Assembly (NCBI GenBank): GCA_951217055.1
Contig: OX578277.1
Location: 13,632,411-13,696,410, forward strand
Direction: 5' to 3'
DNA: 64,000 bases
DNA from: Gerris lacustris
Lineage: Eukaryota; Arthropoda; Insecta; Hemiptera; Gerridae
Shown here: in pieces, positions 1-11,569 of the stretch
Layout: each line of letters begins with the position of its first letter
How positions within the stretch are numbered: position 1 is the stretch's first letter
Notes under the pieces: model-generated
Told to the model about the DNA's origin: nothing
The model's database searches: none
The model's input: only the letters and a program-made list of their open reading frames with translations
Made by a program: the position numbers and the translations under genes

Positions 1-492
1 GGTGAATTAGATGAAAATCAATCTAATAGTGATGATTCCGAAGAAAAAGACGATAATAAAGATAAAACTAGTTCGAAAGAAGCAAGCGATAATGAAATTG
101 AAGAAGGAGAAATCGACGATAAAGTAAACGAAAGCGAATTGACTTGTAACGATTCTTTAAATAGCGATATCTCTGATAATTTTACAGTAAAACGTAGTCG
201 ACCTATTAACATAAAGAATTTATCAAATGACGATAACTTTCCGTCGACACCAAGCCCACGTGGATCAGTAACCAGTACTTCTTTCGGTACTCCCAACCTT
301 AAATCTCATTCACCCTATTCAAAATTACCGGCGTTTGATAATTTCAATAAAGATATATCAGACGTTATTGATTTTGAAAATTTACCGGATAGCATAGGCA
401 AATATGACTCTATGTGTTCCATAATAACAAAAATCCGTTCTTATATGACTACAAAACCAAGTAAATCAGAAGGTACTTCGAAAGAAAAATAA
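1..492 (+). CDS. ZCCHC8: ZCCHC8-like protein, C-terminal end (partial)
   Basis: The reading frame is open from the first base to a TAA at 490-492, giving the last 163 residues of a longer protein; the start lies outside the window. The N-terminal part is acidic and serine-rich, with EIEEGEIDD at residues 32-40. A Pro/Ser/Thr stretch follows, then FGTP (95-98) and a conserved block IDFENLPDSIGKY (123-135) running into a basic helix-like tail. From memory, this order (acidic EEGEI patch, SP/TP-rich linker, FGTP, then an FEN..(D/E)S.G.Y block near the C-terminus) is that of ZCCHC8. ZCCHC8 is the scaffold of the nuclear exosome targeting complex, and its C-terminus contacts the MTR4 helicase. The CCHC knuckle and PSP domain would lie upstream and cannot be seen. 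The identification rests on the tail alone; a different low-complexity nuclear protein is the main alternative. Confidence 0.66.
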   Translation, partial: GELDENQSNSDDSEEKDDNKDKTSSKEASDNEIEEGEIDDKVNESELTCNDSLNSDISDNFTVKRSRPINIKNLSNDDNFPSTPSPRGSVTSTSFGTPNLKSHSPYSKLPAFDNFNKDISDVIDFENLPDSIGKYDSMCSIITKIRSYMTTKPSKSEGTSKEK

Positions 493-588
493 CAGTAACT
501 AATAATATATTCTCTCCCTAACCCCATAAAAGAAAAAAATCTGTACATGACTTAAAAAAAAATTTGATACATTATTTTTTTGTTTTTA

Positions 589-681
589 AATAAATTCTAT
601 CCGTTTTATTATTAAATAAATACTTTGAAAAGTCATTTTTTTTTTGTAAATACTAATAGATAAATTTTTGTAGTTAATAAA
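589..681 (+). promoter_or_regulatory. Candidate poly(A) signals of the ZCCHC8-like gene
   Basis: Three AATAAA hexamers follow the stop codon, at 589-594, 615-620 and 676-681, within T-rich DNA. Their position 100-190 bases after the stop suits a short 3' UTR. AATAAA is common by chance in DNA this AT-rich. Confidence 0.45.
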
Positions 682-700
682 GAGTAATTTATTTTATTTT

Positions 701-1210
701 AAATTAATATAAAAATATTGAACCGAGTAGAATATTTAATTTTTTTTAGTAAATTTAAAAAGTAGTTTTTTTTTCCAGTAATTAAAAATGAAAGGTTTCT
801 TATTTTATGAACTAATAGATGGAAGACTGCTTTTGGTCAGATCAAAATTTGAGTTTCAAATTGCACCTAAGCTAATGATATATTTAATAAATTGTTTTGG
901 TTAATTATTTTTAATTAATATCACACTACTTATTTTTAAACTTTATTATTCATAATTTTTTATTATATAATTTGACATTGATGTCAGTTGGTTTGAATCT
1001 AAATTTTTAAATCCAAATGGAATTTTTTTTTGGTGATTATTAACTGACTGTAAGAAAGAAAACTAAATGCTGTCCAATTTCAAAACAATTGAAGCCTCAA
1101 AAATCATCTTGAAAGAATCAAAGAAACTGTTTATTTATTTATCAACGCCAGCTTTCAGCATTTATAAGGCCATCTTTATACTCATGTTATTATACTTTAT
1201 TATTCTGACA
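701..1210. other. Intergenic AT-rich DNA
   Basis: I see no gene, long repeat or RNA here. A 60-codon open frame at 1067-1249 has no recognisable protein features. Confidence 0.5.
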
Positions 1211-1379
1211 GCGTGGGAAAATCGAAAAAAATGGGAGGGGAGGCAATGAAGGCTCGAGATTTTGGCAGGTAGTAGGTTGGGCCAACTTGACGAACAAAAA
1301 TATCACTGGATAACCTTAAGATAACCACCTAGTGGTTTTATTTTTTTTTCTCACAGGTTGGCCAATCTGAGCTGTCAGA
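1211..1379 (-). repeat. Interspersed repeat family T, copy 1
   Basis: The reverse complement matches 7970-8130 and the two halves at 23222-23345 and 24279-24345. Shared landmarks are a bipartite GGTTGGCCAA block, a CCACTAGG block, GTGATATTT and TTGCCTAGTT. It is non-coding and its class is unknown. Confidence 0.6.
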
Positions 1380-1761
1380 TTTACAATGTATAATGGCAGG
1401 AGTATCGTGCCTATTAAAGGAAAATAGAGTGAAATTTATAATTGCATTACAAGTCAACATTACGGTAAATACCAGTGTTAGACTTTATTAGTAAGAAGAG
1501 GTGAGTGTAAAATTGAAAGATCCAACGTAGGCGTTGAGATTGAGGTTTAAAACTGATGTGTGTTTCAATTCTTGGAAGGGGCATTCATTTTTATCTTAAT
1601 TTTCTTCTCTTTTTTTAACTTCTCTTTGTTTGTGAGGTAAAAATGTTGTAATTAATTGTGTAACCCACTTTCCGATTTCATGGAAAGGTAAAAAACTTTC
1701 ACAGATTATGTATTTCTTAAGACTAAAGTTAATATTTATATGTATAATTTATTTATTTAAA

Positions 1762-1916
1762 GCCGGGTACACATAATCTAGCAGGCCTGAAGCCACTTAA
1801 GTGTTTATAGTCACAACTGTTCAGGCAGCCGATTCTTACAAACCCTCAGGTGGCAGGTCTTCATACGGACTGTTCAGTCTAAACTGTCAGACCTCCTAGA
1901 TTATGTGTGCCCGTCT
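1762..1916. mobile_element. Hairpin MITE-like element
   Basis: The ends are inverted copies of each other: CACATAATCTAGCAGG near 1768 pairs with CCTCCTAGATTATGTGTG near 1890. The pairing continues inward through AACTGTTCAG/CTGTTCAGTCT. A related hairpin surrounds the hAT element at 13191. It has no coding capacity. Confidence 0.5.
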
Positions 1917-2090
1917 TATGTCAGAGTTGCACATTGGTGCTGTAAGATAGACACAACAAACGTGATACTTGGTGTCAGTATCTAAGCAAAATTCATAGCT
2001 TGAATCATATTATTTTGTAAATAAATGACTAAACATGTGCATACTGATTAAATAACCTCAAATGGGGATCGATTCTATTACTTTTTATTA

Positions 2091-2495
2091 CAGTAGAACC
2101 TCGATAAGAAGTGTCTCAAGGGGATTAGATAAACAGTCTTGTTATAGAGGTGCTCTTTTTGTTGAGGGTCGTGTTATCAAGGTTATTTTGGCTATCAGTC
2201 ATGTTATCGAGGTTAATGGGCGGGGTTTTCAAGTCCAGACTTGTTTTAGGTAGACCCATTCCTGTATAGAGTCGCGTTATAGAGGTTGACTTCTCAAAAA
2301 GATTTGTTATAGAGGTCCTAAGTTACGTTGTGAATTGGAAAAAATCCGTGTTATTGAGGTTGTTTGGATAATAACAGTCAGGTTATAGAGGTTAATTTAA
2401 CATTATGTGTTATGGCAATCTCAAGGGGATTTGAATATTGCACTTGTAATTGAGGTTGTCGTGTTATTGAGGGTCGTGTAAGCGAGGTTCTACTG
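2091..2495. mobile_element. pogo/Tigger-like MITE, copy 1
   Basis: The terminal inverted repeats are CAGTAGAACCTCG on the left and CGAGGTTCTACTG on the right, flanked by TA on both sides. This is the Tc1/mariner-pogo style of insertion. The inside is built of repeated TTAT(A/C)GAGGTT-type motifs and has no transposase. It aligns throughout with 10734-11132, including GTGTCTCAAGGGGATTAG and the right-hand third. Confidence 0.8.
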
Positions 2496-2764
2496 TATTA
2501 GTCAAAATAGAAATATAATAAAATATATTAAGTAATAAAAACCCTTTACAAACTATAAGTCTAAACTTATTTAAGGGCAAAAATGAAACAAATTATGGCG
2601 TCACTCTGTTTTGATTCCGACTTTGATTTATGATATAAACACATAACCTGTCAGATATATTAACTCACAATTTTCGAATTGTTTTATATCACACAGAAAA
2701 TATTAACTTTTTTGTAACTATACAACAAACAAAGTAACAGAGTCTCGTTAGCAGGCTTCGCAAG

Positions 2765-3965
2765 CATCTCCCTATTAAATTCTGATGAATATAATCACAT
2801 TAAAAGGGTTTCAAAGTTAAATAATCGATCCTATGTACATGTTTTGTAAAATTCTGATATATATAATCACATGAAAAGGGAGGTTTGAAAGTTAAAGAAT
2901 CGATCTCATGTACATGTTTTGTCAAATTATGATGAATATAATCACATGAAAAGGGAGGTTTGAAAGTTAAAGAATCGATCTCATGTACCATGTACATGTT
3001 TTGTCAAATTCTGATTAATATAATCACATGAAAAGAGAAGTTGAAAAGTTAAAAAATCGATCCTATGTACATGTTTTGTCAAATTCTGATGAATATAATC
3101 ACATGAAAAGTGGGGTTTAAAAGTTACATAATCGTTCCCATGTACATGTTTTGTCAAATTCTGATAAATATAATCACTTGAAAAGGGGTTTCAAAGTTAA
3201 AGAATTGATCTCATGAACATGTTTTGTCAAATTCTGATGAATATAATCACATGAGGGGAGGTTTCAAAGTTAAATAATCGATCCCATGTACTTGTTTTGT
3301 CAAATTCCGATGAATATAATCACATGAAAAGGGTTTCAAAGTTAAATAATCGATCCCATGTGCATGTTTTGTCAAATTCTGATGAATATAATCACATGAA
3401 AAGGGTTTCAAAGTTAAATAATCGATCCCAAGTAGATATTTCGTACCAGTCTATCATATTGCACTATTGTACACTCTGTCTAGTAATTATATTACAATTA
3501 TTCCGATGAATATAATCACATGAAAAGGGTTTCAAAGTTAAATATCAATCCCTTGTACATGTTTTGTCAAATTCTGATGAATATAATCACATGAAAAGGG
3601 TTTCAAAGTTAAATAATCGATCCCATGTGCATGTTTTGTCAAATTCTGATGAATATAATCACATGAAAAGGGTTTCAAAGTTAAATAATCGATCCCAAGT
3701 AGATATTTCGTACCAGTCTATCATATTGCACTATTGTACACTCTGTCTAGTAATTATATTACAATTATTCCGATGAATATAATCACATGAAAAGGGTTTC
3801 AAAGTTAAATATCAATCCCTTGTACATGTTTTGTCAAATTCTGATGAATATAATCACATGAAAAGGGTTTCAAAGTTAAATAATCGATCCCATGTAGATA
3901 TTTCGTACCAGTCTATCATATTGCACTATTGTACACTCTGTCTAGTAATTATATTACAATTATTC
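2765..3965. repeat. Minisatellite with higher-order 267-bp repeat
   Basis: A unit of about 66-75 bp built around GATGAATATAATCACATGAA, a TTTCAAAGTTAAATAATCGATC stretch broken by small indels, and TGTACATGTTTTGTCAAATT is repeated about a dozen times. The first units are diverged. From 3297 a compound 267-bp block made of two units plus a unique segment (about 3432-3504) occurs twice almost unchanged, with a third partial copy from 3831. Open frames inside it are by-products. Confidence 0.9.
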
Positions 3966-4567
3966 TCTTATCAAAAACTTAAATATATACATTTTCCTGA
4001 AAATATTTGTAATTTAAATTATAATAATAATATGAACAAGTTTATAAGCAAAAAAGAAAAATAATGTAATTTAGTTTAAATACTAGGAAATGTCAATAGG
4101 TTTTTTTTTTTTTTATAAGAAACCATATTTTAATGAAAATGTTAAAATTAAACGAGTACAAAGAATTCAATTAAATGTGAAAATAGTAATAATATAAACG
4201 CTAAGGATAATTGTATTAAATATTCTAGAGATTTAGTTGGAATTATAAAAGTCAGAGATTTAACGAATGATAAAGAGTTATTTATAAGAACTTCTCACTC
4301 AGGTTGGTTTTTCCTCAAACATATAAAATGCCTTACAGTGTGTCTTGTTGGTTTCCAAAAATGTCCTCTTTTTAGAAAAAATGGAACATTTTCCAGATAG
4401 TCAAGGTAAAATTTAAAAAACTCTTCCCATACGTAATGAGTTGAAGACATTTCCAATTTTAGTAAATATATTTTTTATTATGAGGTATTACTAATGAATG
4501 AACTCATTCATTCATTAGTATTACTAAAACTAAGAATTGGTACAGATGAATTTAATAACATCTATTT
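3966..4567. other. Intergenic DNA without recognisable features
   Basis: AT-rich DNA with a T-tract near 4101. I see no gene or named repeat. Confidence 0.4.
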
Positions 4568-4932
4568 GAGGCGTTCTTTAATAACATCTATTTGAAGCGA
4601 ATACGAAGGGCGAACTCAACATACAACATTTTTTTTTTCCTTACCATCGTTTAGGGTCTAAGATTTAGCCTGTAAAGTTTTTTGTTGAGTTCGCCTTTAA
4701 TTCCACTTAAAATTGCTGGTTTAAACTTGTAGGAGAGGTTTGAATCGTCTATAAGTAGGCGGATACGAAGGGCGAACTCCACATCTAACTCCCCAAGTCC
4801 CCCACTTCTCTTATTCCTAAATCTTATCAGACATGCTTTTTTGTTGAGTTCTCCCAATGCTTTAAAACATTAATTTAAATTTTTCTCAAAATCACCATTT
4901 GTTGAGTTCGCCCTTTGTATTCGGAACGCCTC
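4568..4932. mobile_element. Inverted-repeat MITE
   Basis: The left end GAGGCGTTC with CGAAGGGCGAACTCAAC pairs with the right-end reverse complement of GTTGAGTTCGCCCTT and GGAACGCCTC. A third GAAGGGCGAACTC copy lies inside near 4767. ATTT precedes the left end and follows the right end, a possible 4-bp target duplication. The left arm carries about 30 bp of extra DNA. It has no coding capacity. Confidence 0.6.
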
Positions 4933-7304
4933 ATTTAATTTATTATTAAATGACTAAAATTTGTATTACATTTTTTGCATGTTATTTCTTACTTAAATTT
5001 TATGATAATTGATCTCTAGAGAGCAAATTTTATCTACCAAAAAAAAAAAAAAAAAAATCATATTTTGTCTTAAAATTCCCATAAGTTTTCCTAGACCTTT
5101 CCTCTGGGATTTACAATATCTATTGCCTCCCTTTAAAGAGCCCCTAAACCGCAGAGCCACAAGTAGAGGGTTCTCTGTTGCAAGAATAATTCCCTCCCAT
5201 TTCAATGTCCCATTTTGGACTAACATTTTTATGGATCACTATTATTTTACTACGTTTTTATTAGCTTGCTTTCTTGTTTGTTTGTTTGTCCGGTACAAAT
5301 CTGACAATCAATTTCTAACTAACTTCCCGAATAGCTAGACATTTGAAACTTTTATCAAAGCTCAGAACACGATGACAGTGCATTATTTTAATACTTTTAG
5401 CCATCTTTCAGCAGAATTTAATTGGTTTTCAGCAAATTTTGCTGTAAGGAAAGTTACTTCGGAAAAAATCCGCAAGTTATTTTATTTGTTTTGCCATGTC
5501 CCATATTTACGCAATCTTCATTTTGACGGGTCTCAAATTTGTGATAGATAAACATTGAATGACAGCAAAACAGGAAATATCGATTATATTATTTATATTA
5601 TTTCAAATATATCGATGTTTAGATTTGGTGTTGGGGAGATCCGTTGTACAAAGATTTGTCCTTTTATAGGTTTAAGATCAGTTCTCTAGATGGTTGTCAT
5701 TTATGTGAAGTAAATAAATTCGGAACTATTTTTTTTTTTTCACTAACATTATATATTATATAACAATAACAATTATATTATCAACATTACACACGATTCA
5801 ACAGAAAATTTAAAAAACGTAGTATATAAAAAGTTCTTTTTATCTTGAAATTATTTACTAATAATAATAAAAATGAAAATATTTTTACTATGATGAATAA
5901 AACTGTGATTTCATAATTTATCATTCCAAATCAGGACATAATAAAGATTTTAATCACTAATAATGCTTAAATTTCCACCATAGAGGTACTGAAGAGGAAG
6001 AATGATTTGTTTATTCAAGAAAAATGCATTCTTTATAAACACTCCTGCTTGTTCTCAAACAGTACAAAGTGACAAACTCTCATCATATAAACTTACATAT
6101 CTGACATTTTAATTTCTTCCTAAATCTCTAGTACAGAATATTATTTATTTATTTTCTTTTTAAAAGAAAAAAAAATTGTAATAATAATAATATTGAATAA
6201 CGATTCTAAATCATCAAAATATATATATTAGTTTAATATATTATATTTAGTAATAAGATTAAAATTAATAACCATATATTGATAAAAATCTAGCTGCTAG
6301 ATTTATGTATTTCATAAATAGTTAATTTTTATTCTTTTATTGTAAATAATATTCTAGTTAAATTTATATGTGAGCAAGATTGTGTTAAGAGAAAGATAGA
6401 TAGGAAGTAAATTGAATAGTAAAAATTTATAAAAAATACTCTGGCAATTAGTGTGGCACATAGCTTCCTCGCATCCAATTTCGTAAAATTTAATGATTTT
6501 AAAACCTATTATTATCCAATTTATTTCATTTTCTCCCACGTTTTTTAAATACGTCAAAATTGTTTTGTTTTTTTAAGTGTATTAAAGTATCAATTTAGCA
6601 AAATTTAAAGAGTGAGGTTGAAATTAATCCGGGGCGGACTACAAAAATAGTCTGCCAATTAGTGTGGCACATAGCTTCTTCGTATCCTATAATTGATGTT
6701 ATGATTTTACACCTAAATTGTCTAATTGATGTAATTGTTTCCCCCTTCTTTTTAATGAGGGGAAGTCATTAAAGCCATGAGTTTTAATGTTTTTAGTGAA
6801 TATCTCAAAAACAAAGCTGTTCTGGACCTATGTTCATTGGAAGTTTTTTTGTTCAGCCCTAAATTTTCTCCAAAATCTCAAAATGGTGCGGTTTTGTTTA
6901 GGGACTCTTGAATTTTTGGCTGTCTTACGATGTGGAAAAAATGTTGCCATGAAGACTTAACACATCTTGATATATGAAAACCTTCAATATATTCTGTAAA
7001 GCATGAAATTGTCCCCCCCCCCCCCCCCCGGCTTTCCTCACATCCAAAAGTGTAGTATAGATTGTTTGATATTGCGTTGACATGGTAATTTATTTCTACA
7101 ATTGAATTTAAGCATTTTCTTGTTAATTCTAGCCTCCCATAGAATGTTGAGAGGCAGTAAAATAATTAAAAAAATTTCTTTGCCGCAATTCTTGCTCCTA
7201 TTCTTTATAGTCAAATTAATAGTAAAAAAAATCATTGTACTTATTTGATATATTCTTACAAAAAAAAACTGTATTTAACAAATAATGTAATAATATAAGA
7301 AAAT

Positions 7305-7308
<4 letters not shown>
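4933..7308. other. Intergenic DNA, mostly unassigned
   Basis: I find no gene here. Two short degenerate pieces of repeat family P (minus orientation) occur near 6440-6530 and 6640-6690, recognisable by AATTAGTGTGGCACATAGCTTC. A C-run lies at 7013-7029. The 109-codon open frame at 5009-5338 has a poly-lysine start from an A-tract and no known domain. Confidence 0.45.

Positions 7309-7398
<90 letters not shown>
7309..7398. repeat. (AT)n microsatellite
   Basis: About 45 uninterrupted AT dinucleotides. Confidence 0.95.
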
Positions 7399-7402
<4 letters not shown>

Positions 7403-7550
7403 CAATATAAATATGATAATTTTTAAATAGATAAGTAAAGGGTTGTATTTTTAATTTTTGAATTAAACTGAATTTAACTTTAATGTTAAATTTAAACTCT
7501 CATATATATATATAATAAAATTTGTATTTAAACTCATATAAATAAAGCAG

Positions 7551-7789
7551 ATGATATCAGTAGTACAGAAATGAGAGTTCTGGGAAGATCCTACCTTTTT
7601 AGAGGTGTTCTCCCAGGAAAGATCCCACCTTTTTAGAGGTGTTCTCCCGGGAAAGATCCCACCTTTTGTTCTCGAACTCTTTCTAAAGGTCTTATCTCCG
7701 TAAAAAAAAGTGGGATCTTTTCCGGGAGAACACCTCTAAAAAGGTGGGATCTTCCCAGAACTCTCATTTCTGTACTACTGATATCAATA
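7551..7789. mobile_element. Perfect-ended hairpin MITE
   Basis: GATATCAGTAGTACAGAAAT at the left is mirrored by ATTTCTGTACTACTGATATC at the right. The pairing runs inward for about 100 bases through GAACACCTCTAAAAAGGTGG-type sequence. The left arm carries one extra direct repeat of the AAGATCC(T/C)ACCTTTTTAGAGG unit. Confidence 0.75.
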
Positions 7790-7969
7790 ATTAAAAAATA
7801 AATAAATAAGAGTTTTTGGTTCCTAATGGGATAAGTAATTCCACAAAACATTCTTATAAATGGTCTTTGTTCGAAACAGACATATTTTGTAATATTAATG
7901 TAAAAGAAACATTTTTAATTTGTTCTTATAAGGTTGTGTTTCACGGCTGCAGTATGTGTGTTACTAGTT

Positions 7970-8130
7970 GTGACTTTTGACACTCAGACTGGCCAACCTA
8001 AATGAGGAAAAAAATAAAGCCACTAGGCCTGTGGGAGGGGTAGCACCAGTGATATTTTTGTTTGCCTAGTTGGCACGACCTTCTAGAATTCAAAATCCTT
8101 ATCTCTCATTAGCTACCATCCCAATTTTTC
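7970..8130 (+). repeat. Interspersed repeat family T, copy 2
   Basis: Shares the CACTCAG..TGGCCAACCTA, AATAAAGCCACTAGGCC, GTGATATTTTTGTTTGCCTA and GGCACGACCT blocks with the copies at 1211 (reverse) and 23222. Non-coding. Confidence 0.65.
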
Positions 8131-8973
8131 GAATTTTCCTAACAACTCACAACGATGCATACTGTAGTATGTATGATCCTAAGTATTGGTTCATGAAGGG
8201 AGTAAACAATTGCTGAATATGATTTAATTTAACTGTCTATAATTTACCCCTTAAGGGATATCGTCAGACCTGTTAAATGCTTATGTTTCTAGTTTCCATC
8301 GGTGCAAAATTAACACTAGCTTTTTTTTGTAAGCTTTTAAAACTAACTGGATTCCCGTTCTTCAATGTTATTTCAACTGACTATAAATTACACAAAAACA
8401 ACAACACTAAAACACTCCACAGTTTGCCGTCACTTCTTGGTCAACCTTTAAGCAAGAATATTTAGATAGAAATCATCGAGGAAATATCAATTTGAAAACT
8501 CCCTAATTATTAACTGATTTTGGACTCCTGGAGAAGCATTTTTAAACGTTAATTCTCCAAGAAAAGGGTCTCATTGCATTCCTAGATTGAAATTTAGAAA
8601 ATACTTAACTAATAGGTGCCTACATCCTAAAGAGATACTCTTAAGTTTTAAGATCCTAGTTTCACCTGGTCAGGGCTCAATTCCCTTTCTTTTTTTACTA
8701 TGCCCGGATTTTTCTCCTTAAGGGAAAGAATTTCACAAAATCTCTTCTTGAAAGAAATCAATGTTATAGAAATGATTAAAACACAATGATTTTGTTTTAT
8801 TATTTTTTTCTGTGTTTCAAATAAGTAGTAGCAATTATGTCACGTAAGGGGACTTGATTTCAAATTCACATACAGCCGCCATCTTAAATTAAAATAACCC
8901 TTTCATTAAGTTGTTAATGGACATTAAAGGCGGCTTAGGACGGATTAAGGCATAAAAGGACGCTAATTTCCAA
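8131..8973. other. Intergenic DNA without recognisable features
   Basis: No gene, RNA or clear repeat seen. Confidence 0.4.
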
Positions 8974-9182
8974 ATTTAAATCAAATTATAATTATTATTA
9001 ACTATGGGAAACAGACAGAGAAAAATAGACTCCAGCGCGGGGATTTGAACCACCGGCCTCTATATATATATAGACTCTATATATCTATATATATAGAGGC
9101 CGGTGGTTCAAATCCCCGTGCTGGAGTCTATTTTTCTCTGTCTGTTTCCCGTAGTTAATAATAATTATAATTTGATTTAAAT
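8974..9182. repeat. Near-perfect 209-bp palindrome containing tRNA-like B box on both arms
   Basis: Two arms of about 95 bases are exact inverted copies apart from about two mismatches, closed by a short TATATA loop. Each arm carries GGCCGGTGGTTCAAATCCCC, whose GGTTCAAATCC matches the polymerase III B-box consensus. The outer arm is AT-rich (AATTATAATTTG). It resembles two head-to-head copies of a tRNA-derived fragment. Confidence 0.85.
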
Positions 9183-9326
9183 TAAAATTTAATCATTCCA
9201 TAGTATGAATACTACCAAAATCGTAAAATATGAATTTCTAATTTCCAAATTTCAAGGTTCTAGTATTCTAGTGCAACTGTTTCCGCAGATATCGCCATGA
9301 TGAATTTAATTTTACATTTAAATAGT

Positions 9327-9579
9327 CAGTGGTGTAGCTAGGGTAGGGCCCCCCCCCCCTCCCCCCCGCAAGATCTTTTTGGTGGTCCCCTCGCCAAAAG
9401 AAAATTGATGAGCAAAAAAAAAGAAAAAAAGCTTGCGGCGTTCAGATCTAAATGGGGCCCCCCTGACAAGGGTATAGAAGTATGAATCCCAGGTAGTTTG
9501 CTTTATAGGGGCCCCCATCGGCATTGAACGTTGGATTTTGAGGCCCCCCTGGCACCGGGGGCCCATAGTTACGCCACTC
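9327..9579. mobile_element. Non-autonomous hAT element, family 1, copy 1
   Basis: The termini CAGTGGTGTAGCTAGGG and the reverse complement of ATAGTTACGCCACTC are the CAGTGGCGTA type of hAT inverted repeat. The flanks TAAATAGT and TAAATAGA form an 8-bp target duplication with one mismatch, the length expected of hAT. The interior (GCCCCCCCGCAAGATCTTTT, AAAATTGATGAGCAAAAAAA) is shared with the copy at 53879. It has no transposase. Confidence 0.85.
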
Positions 9580-9587
9580 TAAATAGA

Positions 9588-10731
9588 GTTAACTTTGAAC
9601 CATCCTGAAATTAAAATATCTTCAGCACCTTTTTACCTCTTCATGGCCCAACACTTAAGAAGCTTTTATACAATTTTGTTTAGGGGTACTTCTGTTCAAT
9701 ATAAATGCCATTTAATAATTAATAGATATGAATTTAAAACAAATTGTAACATTTAGTACAAATTAATCACTTGTAATGAAATTACCACATTAAAAAAAAA
9801 TGTAATTTAATAGATCTCACATTTGTTTACATTGTATTTCACTAAGAGCAATTTATTGATAATAAATATTAACCATTTACTTATAAATATATGTGAATTT
9901 AATTGCTGTTAAACAAAAAAAAAAAATTTAACACACTACTAGACTTCCGCAGTTGGAAGTGAAACATGGCAACCCCTTTTTAACACCGTAACCAACAAGT
10001 CAAGACTAGGTAGGATAAGCCTAATGTCCGGATGCTACACCAGCTGACCCAACTACCACTAGATATCGCCGTTCTAGAGAAATATGGACCTAAGTGCAAA
10101 AGTAGTAATTTTTTAGGAGAACTGAAAAACAAACTACGGTTTCTTCAATTAGTGATAAATAGAAGGATTTTTTTTTTAATCAATATGAAAACCAATATAC
10201 AGTTTACCCAGTGCCTTTTTAAGCATTAGTATTTACAAAAATAATGTGCCCCAATTTACCCCCAATTTTTTTTTCATAGTTGCTCAACGTCATAGTTAGA
10301 GGGCTTTTTGAGGGACATAGGGCTTTTTTCAACATCATAGTTGCTCTGAAGCCATAAGAGTGTACACCTCACTTAGGTCATAAATTTAGGGTATAAAGAT
10401 AATATGTAAAAATTCCATCATAGCTTATTATTAATAAAGAATCAATTATTAATACTAGGTATATTATTAGCGAAAATAATACAATTTTTTGTATAAAGGA
10501 TGATAATGCTATTATGTTCTTGCCATTGCAACTAATACGGTATCTTTAAGTTTCTTTATAATTGTGATGTAACACAAAACAAAAAAAACTCCTTATTAAA
10601 GTCAATTTATTAATTGAAGAATTATTGTGTTAAAAATGACAAAGTACAATTACGCTGTTATAAATAAATAAGAAATAGCTAAGCACATGGTGTATAGTAC
10701 AAATGCGTCACTTTTGTTATAAAATGGGTAG
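9588..10731. other. Intergenic DNA without recognisable features
   Basis: No convincing gene. An acceptor-like site reading D-G on the minus strand at 9600 was considered as the missing receptor exon and not accepted. Confidence 0.4.
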
Positions 10732-10733
10732 TA

Positions 10734-11132
10734 CAGTAGAACCTCGATAAGAAGTGTCTCAAGGGGATTAGGGAAACAGTCTTGTTATCGAGGTGCTCTC
10801 TTTGTTGAGGGTCGTGTTATCAAGGTTATTTTGGCTATCAGTCGTGTTATCGAGGTTAATGGAATCACTAAATCCAAGTTTTCAAGTCTAAACTTGTTCA
10901 AGGTCGACCCATTCCTGTATAGAGTCATGTTATGGAGGTTGACTTCTCAAAAGAACTTGTTATAGAGGTTCTGAGTTACATTGTGAATTGGAAAAAATCC
11001 AATTATAATAATAGTCGTGTTATAGAGGTTAATTTAACATTATGTGTTATGGCAATCTCAAGGGGATTTGAATATTGCATTTGTAATTGAGGTTGTCGTG
11101 TTATTGAGGGTCGTGTAAGCGAGGTTCTACTG
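10734..11132. mobile_element. pogo/Tigger-like MITE, copy 2
   Basis: Same termini (CAGTAGAACCTCGATAAG / GAGGTTCTACTG) and same internal order as 2091-2495, with TA on both sides. The two copies are roughly nine-tenths identical by eye, with small indels. Confidence 0.82.
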
Positions 11133-11569
11133 TACTTTCTTTCAAAGCAAACTCCAAACTGAACCATGCGACGTTGTTATCTCTAAAAACCTAATGGGTC
11201 CACAACGGATTTTATTTTTATCGGTTAAAAGTAGCAATTTCAAAACAGACGTTGTAGCATTAGATAGAACAATTTGCACTTACGTCTATGTTTCTCTAGA
11301 ACGGCAATATGACCTATGGCCAAGAAGGTATAAAACCACTAATATCACAACCAAACCTTCCAGTTCAAGTCTGGCAACACTACTGATACCATGAATACCC
11401 CTGAATATGCTTTTAGTATTAGGAGTGAAATGTCGGAACACACACATTTTGTCACGTGGTCGCCACTGAAAGACCTACAACTTCATACTCTTATATAATT
11501 CTATAGCGTAGGTTTCCACAGCCAGATTCTAATAAATCTAGATTTTTTACCTGAGACCATGTCAGAGGT

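Noticed and set aside
1067..1249. 60-codon plus-strand frame downstream of ZCCHC8
   Set aside because: Hydrophobic but without homology I recognise, no splice context, and it runs into repeat family T.
5009..5338. 109-codon frame
   Set aside because: Starts in an A-tract and overlaps an equally open antisense frame; composition is random-like.
9560..9602. Candidate last exon of the receptor on the minus strand (TTTCAG then GAT GGT, Asp-Gly)
   Set aside because: The acceptor and first two residues fit, but the next residues do not resemble a CD-MPR tail and the frame runs into a hAT terminus and stops. Probably chance.
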